DNA of 64,000 nt. Origin: Cytidiella melzeri (Eukaryota; Basidiomycota; Agaricomycetes; Polyporales; Irpicaceae). Shown in pieces: positions 57,476 to 64,000 of this stretch (positions within the stretch are counted from its first letter, which is position 1; every line of letters starts with the position of its first letter). Below the pieces are notes generated by a model. It was not told where the DNA came from. It was given only the letters and a program-made list of their open reading frames with translations, and made no database searches. The stretch covers positions 1 to 64,000 of the forward strand of contig JABYQR010000191.1 in NCBI GenBank assembly GCA_022592445.1, given 5' to 3'. Position numbers and translations under genes: made by a program.

Positions 57476-58293
57476 CTCACTGCTGATGCAAAAAAAGAAT
57501 TCTAGGCTCCAAGAATTCTCTAGCCTTTGGCAATAGGTTTGAGATGTCAATATTTGCAGACTTGTTGTACTGGAGGTGTCGTGGATGGCCTGACTAGCAC
57601 TTATTCATTGCATTTTACCTCTAGTTTTACCTTTGAAACCTGGTTGCAACTCTCTGTACAAACCACTTGCACATCTATTAAGTGCCTGTATCACGTGGCT
57701 TAGACACTCTACATGGTCACGTTACTTGCTGCTACATCACACTGGCATGTGACTCAGCTAATGTAAGACCACATGGCTCAGCCCATAGCTAGGGTTTGAC
57801 ATCATAGATACCACCCACATGGACTCCTGTTCTTCTTTCCCTATTGTTCTCTTTATGGAAGAGTGTTCTCACAGGTGTGGGAATGGAATACAATAACTGG
57901 TCTCCTTTTAGATAGATTCTCTCACAGTAGAGGTTTTGGCAGAGTCCAGACAATAGCTATTGTTCTCCTTTAGGTAGTTCTATTGCTCTTTTTTCACACA
58001 GCTTCTTGCAAAGCCTGCCCTTAACATGGTCTGTGCGCAGGTCCCTGAAGCCTATATAAGATGCTGCATGTATGCTCCTAGCCCCTCATCTCAACATCTT
58101 GGTCTTTACTGGGCTAGGTAAGCCACCCCCTCCTGTACTATATAGCTGGTAGTACAAATACTAACTTGGTCTTTACTGGGCTAGCTACCCAAATAAAGTT
58201 TATAGTTGGTGAGAGCATTGTGCTACACACCTGCCACCACCTCGTTGTTGTCTTTCACTTCGTGTCCCTAGTTGCTACGTCGAGCTCTGTATC
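57476..58293 (+). repeat. Dispersed repeat copy B, promoter-bearing (LTR-like)
   Basis: Second copy of the repeat described at 56,209-57,015, with the same ordered landmarks including CCTATATAAGATGCTGCATG near 58,050. The two copies are visibly diverged by substitutions and small indels, so the duplication or the insertions are old compared with the Copia element. Confidence 0.7.
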
Positions 58294-58860
58294 CATGACA
58301 GTGTCATCATTGACCAGTTTGGTGGTGAGGGATGTATCCCAGTAGATTTGCAGTGGATTGTAACATTGAAGTCATTTTATATATGGGCTGTCAATTTTTA
58401 TGAATACATGTTGCTGGACTAGTGGTACATGATGGAGACAATAGAGGACAGTTGTATGCTATGTGCTATTGGTGTATGTGTTTGTCATAGGTACAGGGAA
58501 GGATGCTCAAGAGAAACAAGCACATTTTTTGTATGTATGGGTGTGATACAACGTGAATACTACAGTGCAGGGTAAAGGTGCGTGGTACAAGATGTGTCCT
58601 TCTGAGTGGGGGATGGGAAGTGCCAGAGTCTGACAGGGATTGCGTTATGGAGAGTCAAATGTTCTCCTGGATTCAGAACAGCTCAATGCGGGTAATGGAA
58701 GTGCAGGCAGTTAAGGGATTCTATACATAGGAGACGAGAGGGGACAAGTTTTACTCATGACGTTCCAGACAGTATATGTGTGCAGCGAGGTTTGGTAGGG
58801 ATTGAGGCAAAAGTGGGGCCGACGTGTACAACAAGAATGTGTGTCGGTTTACGAGGGTTA
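58294..58860. other. Intergenic, possible relic sequence
   Basis: No gene. The minus strand between 58,740 and 58,850 reads NPRKPTHILVVHVGPTFASI in an open stretch just downstream of the relic at 58,861-59,315 and may be a further decayed part of it. Confidence 0.35.
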
Positions 58861-59315
58861 TCAGGTGGCGATGGTTTGGATATTTTGTGACGGAGTGGAT
58901 GTAGTGTTCATGTTCTCCTTTGCCATTGAGTTGGCAGAAGATGCGATTTCTTCAATGGTCTCCTCAAGAGTCTCTCTGATCTCTGAGCGCATTTGTTGGG
59001 GTATTTGTCGCTCTCCGCGCCCTTGCGCTTCTTGCACTTATGTCAGACGACCTTGTCTGTTTCCGACTCAGACGTTCGGAGAGGTGTGATTTGGCTAGAA
59101 GTCGTGGTAGGGGTATGCAGTGCAGTGGCAGTTGTGGTTGCGATTGCTTCTGCGGCTTTCTTTCGGGTCAGGGGAGTTGTTATTTCTTGAGTCGTTGTGT
59201 GGAGGTTTTGTGAGACCTTGGATGTCTCAGCAGGTGAGGGGGACGGTGGACTCGTCGTCTCTGATGCGGAGGATGGCGGGGCCTTATTCTTAGTCGCGAT
59301 TTCCAGGACGTTATG
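58861..59315 (-). pseudogene. Frameshifted coding relic, possibly retroelement-derived
   Basis: The minus strand holds an open stretch without an ATG, VLEIATKNKAPPSSASETTS through TTTQEITTPLTRKKAAEAIA and SSQITPLRTSESETDKVV, ended by TGA at 59,045-59,043. After HKCKKRKGAESDKYP the sense continues in another frame as QQMRSEIRETLEETIEEIAS and SANSMAKENMNTTS, with a stop at 58,861. Low-complexity Ser/Thr followed by a basic Cys motif and an acidic helix is coding-like in composition, and the stop plus frameshift mark it as broken. The Ser/Thr-rich leader and Lys/Cys stretch recall Gag-type proteins, but I cannot assign a family. Confidence 0.4.
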
Positions 59316-60238
59316 TTAATGCTATTGTTATAATGCAGGCGCGTTCCAGAATTCACCTAGCTTTGAGTTTTTCGTCACTTATAATGGCATTTTCGTGTTT
59401 TGGTATGTGTTTGTTGTGGGTATAGGGCGGAGATACTCGTGTGTCGTCAGGCGGTTGATCTCGCCGTTCTTTGAAAGCTGTACAGTTGTCGTTTAGGTGG
59501 CTTAAACCTTACGATGGAATTCAATTATTTATCAATAGAATAGGTATTTTTATGTACATGTGTAAGTTTTATGGTAGAAAAGCGTCGAAGTGTTGTTAGG
59601 ATATGGATATATACATCGGGACGTGTATTGGGGAGTCTACGGGGATGAGTGGTCGGTGAGAGTCATGTCGGTGGACGTGTACGTAGTGAAGGGTCGAAGG
59701 GTGGTGGGTGGTTGAGTAGGCGGGGCGACCGTTCTGACGGCCTGACGGTGATATTTGTCTGTGCCGGGGTATTTGTGAGTGGTACCCATGGTGCCATATG
59801 GTGTGGTGTGGTGTCCTGGGGGTTTGTGGCCAGTCGGCGTCGCTCAAGGTCTGAGAGCTATCTGTGCGCGCAGTGGTCTCTGTGCGACAGGTCGACTGTT
59901 GTGTCGGCTGCATATACTGCGTATAGGTAGCAAGGTCCAAAAGTCGTACATACATGTTCTCGCGCTGTTAGCTTCGCCGTTTGAGACGGTTACTAGTCCC
60001 CTGGGCCACGTAGAGGCCAGCGCCAGGTCACCGAGGGGGAGATGGTGGTTCCTGTCCAAGGGAGCAATGTCGATCTTCAATCGTCATTAGCAGGTTTTCA
60101 GTGCGGATGGCGGTAAACAGGTTCTCACGGAGTTCTCGCCATGGCCCAAGCCCGTATGCCTATTTCATGGAGCTCGCTCGAGCTCAGAGCTTCTCAACTC
60201 CCGCTTTCTTCCGCTCAGTCATACCCTCCGTCTATTCC
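59316..60238. other. Intergenic region, no supported gene
   Basis: AT-rich up to 59,600, then GT-rich (59,600-59,960). Overlapping frames on both strands lack family features. The upstream region of the hypothetical gene at 60,239 lies here. Confidence 0.4.
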
Positions 60239-61608
60239 ATGCCAGACAACGAGAACGACCGATCCGACGGCTTCGAGCCGTCCTTGGCTGAACAGGGGGC
60301 TCCTCTGCAGATGCAACTTGACATGCGAGCTGCCCGCGCGTGATAGGCCCACGAGGTGTGTGCATTTCAATAGTCCGTCGTTCAGTCTGTGTTGGATGTG
60401 AAGGCCACTGCGAAAATGTTGAGCAATGGTGGTCAAATAGTTGAGAGACGTGCACTTACAGATATCACGCGGGATATTTTGGGAGTTCCGAGGTTAATAA
60501 CGTCGTCGCCGTTGAGCACGACCTTTCGCGCACCTCCCGATTCGTCTGGTACGTCTGGTCAGTCTGTGAACAGCGTGTGGCCTCTGGAAGGAATACTCAC
60601 CGACATCGACATAGACGAACCTGCTCGCGGGCTTGACGCACCCTCAGGCCTGAGCGGGCCTCTCAATCGTGCCCCTAAAGTCATACAATTGGGGTTCGAA
60701 CCAGACGGGGTGTTTGCTAGCAATGCTGAGCCGGAGCCTCCCACTGATTGGATTTCTGCTTGCATCCCCTGGATGCGCCCCCCTCTGGTCTTGCTCTCCA
60801 GCTCTCCTCCTCATGCGCTCCTCTGTCGCCAATCCCCGGGATTTCTCATTCTCCTTTCCAATACCAGGGAACCGCGGCAGCACCAAGCGTATTCCCACCC
60901 GTTGGTATCTCTGCCGAATTTTTAGCGCGAGGGGCAATGCACATGGACGTCCCCGGTCAACACGCAGAAGGGGTGGCAGATCAGGCAGCAAGTGGCGAGA
61001 TTGGTACTGTTGAGAGTAACAGCACGTACCCTTCTCCTTCTCCGTCCCCACAAGCCCGGCGAGGCTCGTCCCTCGCGATGCGCGGCGCTTTAGCCTTGAC
61101 CCGCGATTGGAAGGAAGGCGAACTGACGATGGAAGAATTGCGCGAGCGAGGCATACCGACTCCGGGAGACGGTGGCGAACAGCTTGACACGGTCTTCTCC
61201 CCGCTATGCATAACATCGAGTCCCACTATGCTTGACATGATTCTGTATGCCTCTCTCTGCGTGTTCCTCGTTGCCCTTGTCTTCGCTCGTCGCAACGTCG
61301 CTCTCAGACACGTCGTAATCAGTCGCACTGTCGATGTGACTGCATTACGAAGTGTCCGAAGGCTTCTTGCACCGGTCATGTGCTGTCTCCCACGTAAACG
61401 AAGGATTGCACCTTCAACTCGGTCAAGAGGTGCTGTGACTGGCTGTCCTGAAATACGAAGTTCGCGTCAGCGTGGTCTACCCGAACTCCAAGCAAAGTCT
61501 CTCACCGGACGGAACCAGCAAGGCTCAATAGCAGAGGTTTTTTTTTGGCTCGCCCAGGAGGTGCTGCGTCTGCATCGCAAGCTTGTTAAAATTCGCGAGC
61601 GCAGTTGA
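60239..61608 (+). CDS. Hypothetical membrane protein, gene model uncertain
   Basis: Unknown function. A possible first exon from ATG 60,239 reads MPDNENDRSDGFEPSLAEQG and APLQMQLDMRAAR, with donor GTGATA near 60,341 and acceptor TTCAG at 60,385. The next block is VLDVKATAKMLSNGGQIVER, RRALTDITRDILGVPRLITS, then IQLGFEPDGVFASNAEPEP. The frame then changes near 60,800-60,880 (acceptor ATACCAG) to GTAAAPSVFPPVGISAEFLA, RDWKEGELTMEELRERGIPT and a single hydrophobic helix, MLDMILYASLCVFLVALVFA, followed by a basic region. Stop TGA at 61,606. The frame in the last block has no convincing own ATG before 60,939. One gene, two genes or a decayed gene are all possible. Confidence 0.4.
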
Positions 61609-63698
61609 GAATGAGGGGAACGGGTCGATGTCGGCGTGGGTAGCCGAGGAAGCTTTGCTAGCAGTAGAAGCCGTGTTCGCCGCTGTTGTGATGGACATGA
61701 GGTCGAGCTGTTGGTACTGGGTTGGGTGTACTTGACGAGGTTTGCAGGTGGAAGTTCGAGACAGAGCCGTGGTTGATAGCGCAGTCGACGAGTGACAGTA
61801 TCTATGAGGGAGCCTGGTAGGAGTTAGGGTGTGTTGTTGGTAGACTGAAGGTGAAAATCCTACCCTCTTTATACGCTTTCGTGCTATACCTTCTCGGTGC
61901 GCATCTGCTGGTCATGCTGTGCGACTGGCACTTGTGTATTTTGAGTTTCAAATTTTTAGCAAATGAGAGGCACGGCGGACGCGCTGGTAAATGCAGCGAG
62001 TGAGCGAACGGAAGCTGTGCAAAGACCAAAACGCACCCAAAAATGACCGACTTGCATCACAGCAATGGCCAAAGCAAATTGGCCATCGACACTTTGACTT
62101 TTGGACTGCGGCGGGATCACAACAATGGTCCATCGAGAACAACTACATGCATGGCCATGGCACGTATCCAACACGTGTTCAACGGTGCGTTGGGGTCTAA
62201 GGTCGCTGTTTTTTGGCCCTCCGGATTTTGATGGGCCCCGGTCGGCTGAGACTGTAGCAGCCTCGCCTACGATGCACGGTCCATGACTACATAATCTTGT
62301 TGTTTTGCTGCGCGAGTTGTATGGTGAGGTGGCCGAAGAAAGGGAGAGCGTGGGCGAAGGCATAGCAAGGCAAATATCTAGGCGGTCGAGCAGTGACGGC
62401 TGGAAGGAACTCGGAGAGTAAAACAGCACTCGAGCGAGCGATGTGGGTCGCCATTACAAGCCAAGGTTCCTCATAGAGAGCAACAATGTCTGGGTGGCAG
62501 ATTGCCCTTCCCGACAGGCAGCCGCGTTTGGCAATGCCCGACGATATCGACGTGTCAATCACCAATGTAGTTTGCAAAATGCACGCGGCTGTCGGCAGAT
62601 GAATGATGCGCACTAGACTGTATAGAGCCGGCAGCAAGTCAAGAGGAAGACTACGAATCACACATACGCATGAACAGACTATTCAAGTGGGGAAACTATC
62701 AGAGTATCATCGTTCGGGCTTCTGCGACACCTGCTGCTTGTAGTAGCAGATGTAAAACTAGTGAAGCTCGCCGTCAGCTTTCAGATATCACCAATCGCTT
62801 AGAGACGCACCCTTGGACTACTCACTACGCATAGACCTGCCCATTGCGCTGTTCAGTGTTCAGGCATATCGACACCTCATCGCAGACAATTTGTAATCCA
62901 ATTCATCATCCTTTCGTAGGGCATGCGGAGGAAGTTGACATAAAAGACGACGAATATCAGCGGCGGTCGTCACAAAAGTTGAACCAGAGTTTTATGTACT
63001 CACTAGCACAGTGTCGACCATGAATATCCACGAGCGTCGGACGGGCTTCTCCTGTTTCGCCTACCTCCACATATATAATGGAGGCACTATCTGCTCATTT
63101 TAAATGGGCTCAGTAGTAGAACAAGTTGTAAGTAGCTTTCCGCGCCGGACAATGCAGAGTAACAAGCTGTAAAATTTGCAAAATGCCACGGGAGCCCCTA
63201 CAACTCGAGAGACCCTCGAGCAGAGCATGGCGAAAGCCATAGAGTGAAGTGAACCCACACCCAAGGATCCTCCCCTTTAGATAGACCCGTCGACGAGCCA
63301 GCTAATGTAAGCGACCACCCAAGGGATAAGAGGGGCAGATGAATAAGGGAAATTGGCCTATTTAGAAGAAGACCACCCTAAGGAATCTTAGACACTAGCC
63401 ATAGCCTGATAGCTAAAAGATGAGACCTGAACCCCAGTGAGAATCGGATCTACTCAGACCGACTGAGACCTACTGCGGTCGAGCTCGTCTACCCCAGTCT
63501 ACTGCCATCTGCAATAAGCATTATGATGCGAGTAGACGCTCTGTGTGTTTGACATTTCCCCGGCGCCTCGTCGATTTCATTCCTCTACCGCAACTTGTAT
63601 CTTTCAATTCTGCACTCAGAGCCTGTGTTGACGCCTGTTATCGCGTGCTCTCGAATCCTTGTACATACCATTGAGTCAATCCATACAGTTCTCCCCAC
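61609..63698. other. Intergenic region, no supported gene
   Basis: About 2 kb. Overlapping frames between 61,950 and 62,660 on both strands show no recognisable domain. Dense short repeats of CCGACTGAGACC/GACCTACTGCGGTC type occur at 63,455-63,480. If the ORF at 63,699 belongs to a DNA transposon, its terminal repeat should lie in this interval, but I cannot identify it. Confidence 0.4.
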
Positions 63699-64000
63699 AT
63701 GCAGCCACCAAGTGAACACAATCAGCGGCCTCCCGGTACACCAGTTGGCCACAGACTGTGTGAATGTGGCATCCGATGCAAGCCATCCAAGTGGGTCCCG
63801 ATCTCAACCTACTATGACCACCGGAAACTCGTCAGAGCGCAGCTGCAAGCTATTGCCGAAAACCGCCCAGTCAAGTTATATGGGCGCGGTCTTCAGCAGG
63901 AGGTAGACCAACGGGCGGCTTATATCCGCAATGCACTGGCGGGTAGTAGCAGCATGCGGCAGCATGCGGAGGCTGCTACAGGTGACGGTCAAAGCGCTGC
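63699..64000 (+). CDS. Cys-rich ORF start, possibly a large-DNA-transposon protein (3' part outside window)
   Basis: From ATG 63,699 (MQPPSEHNQRPPGTPVGHRL) the frame stays open to the window edge, 100 codons. It contains CECGIRC, then KWVPISTYYDHRKLVRAQLQ, then a charged Gln/Arg/Ala helix region. A Cys cluster followed within about 12 residues by Ser-Thr-Tyr/Trp-Tyr-x-His is what I know from the N-terminus of proteins carried by fungal KDZ-type (Kyakuja/Dileera/Zisupton) transposons. Only the N-terminus is visible, so the transposase core cannot be checked. It could also be a host gene derived from such an element. Confidence 0.45.
   Translation, partial: MQPPSEHNQRPPGTPVGHRLCECGIRCKPSKWVPISTYYDHRKLVRAQLQAIAENRPVKLYGRGLQQEVDQRAAYIRNALAGSSSMRQHAEAATGDGQSA

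Noticed and set aside
60688..60703. GGTTCGAACC, a B-box-like tRNA promoter element
   Set aside because: No A-box or cloverleaf arms surround it, and it lies in a protein-like reading frame.

Overview
This window is nuclear DNA of a filamentous basidiomycete, most likely an agaricomycete. The genes carry many 50-80 bp GT-AG introns, lie close together on both strands, and encode fungal housekeeping proteins. All coding coordinates span introns. Exon joins were read by eye from splice signals and family conservation. The base composition is balanced and no operon-like organisation is seen.

Positions 1-48,230 form a gene-dense conserved block. In order it holds: the 3' part of mitochondrial NAD(P) transhydrogenase (+), an exonuclease III-type AP endonuclease (+), an ABC transporter (-), a Golgi nucleotide-sugar transporter (+), a Ser/Thr-rich one-pass membrane protein (-), the OTU1/YOD1 deubiquitinase (-) with a decayed duplicate of its last exon beside it, the mitochondrial outer-membrane sorting subunit Sam37/metaxin (-), a two-domain fasciclin membrane protein (-), a GH47 alpha-mannosidase (-), TFIID subunit TAF7 (+), GPI transamidase subunit GAA1 (-), a USP48-like deubiquitinase (+), a large Ser/Pro-rich probable nuclear protein (-), two weak hypothetical loci (-), TRAPP subunit BET3 (+), mitochondrial ribosomal protein uS13m (-), an XAP5/FAM50 protein (+), and a coiled-coil protein with 84-85 residue tandem repeats (+). 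Several genes touch one secretory route: GPI anchoring, N-glycan trimming, sugar-nucleotide supply, ER-to-Golgi tethering and ubiquitin handling. The order looks like ordinary genome packing rather than a cluster.

Positions 48,230-64,000 are different: gene-poor and repeat-rich. A small secreted-protein locus with its own TATA box sits at 50 kb. Immediately downstream is a nearly intact Ty1/Copia retrotransposon (50,844-55,876, minus strand) with near-identical LTRs, a 5-bp target-site duplication, a primer-binding site matching the anticodon arm of initiator tRNA-Met, and one in-frame stop in gag-pol. Beyond it lie two diverged copies of a ~750 bp promoter-like repeat, a frameshifted retroelement-like coding relic, a hypothetical membrane protein, and, running off the end, the start of a Cys-rich ORF that resembles the N-terminus of proteins from large fungal DNA transposons.

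The observations most worth following are these. Two otherwise different Ser/Thr-rich membrane proteins share a cytosolic tail module that ends in a PPxY motif. The probable nuclear protein at 34-38 kb carries an Ig/cadherin-like segment without a signal peptide. Paired MCB-like boxes lie in the AP endonuclease promoter. The OTU1 zinc-finger exon is duplicated.
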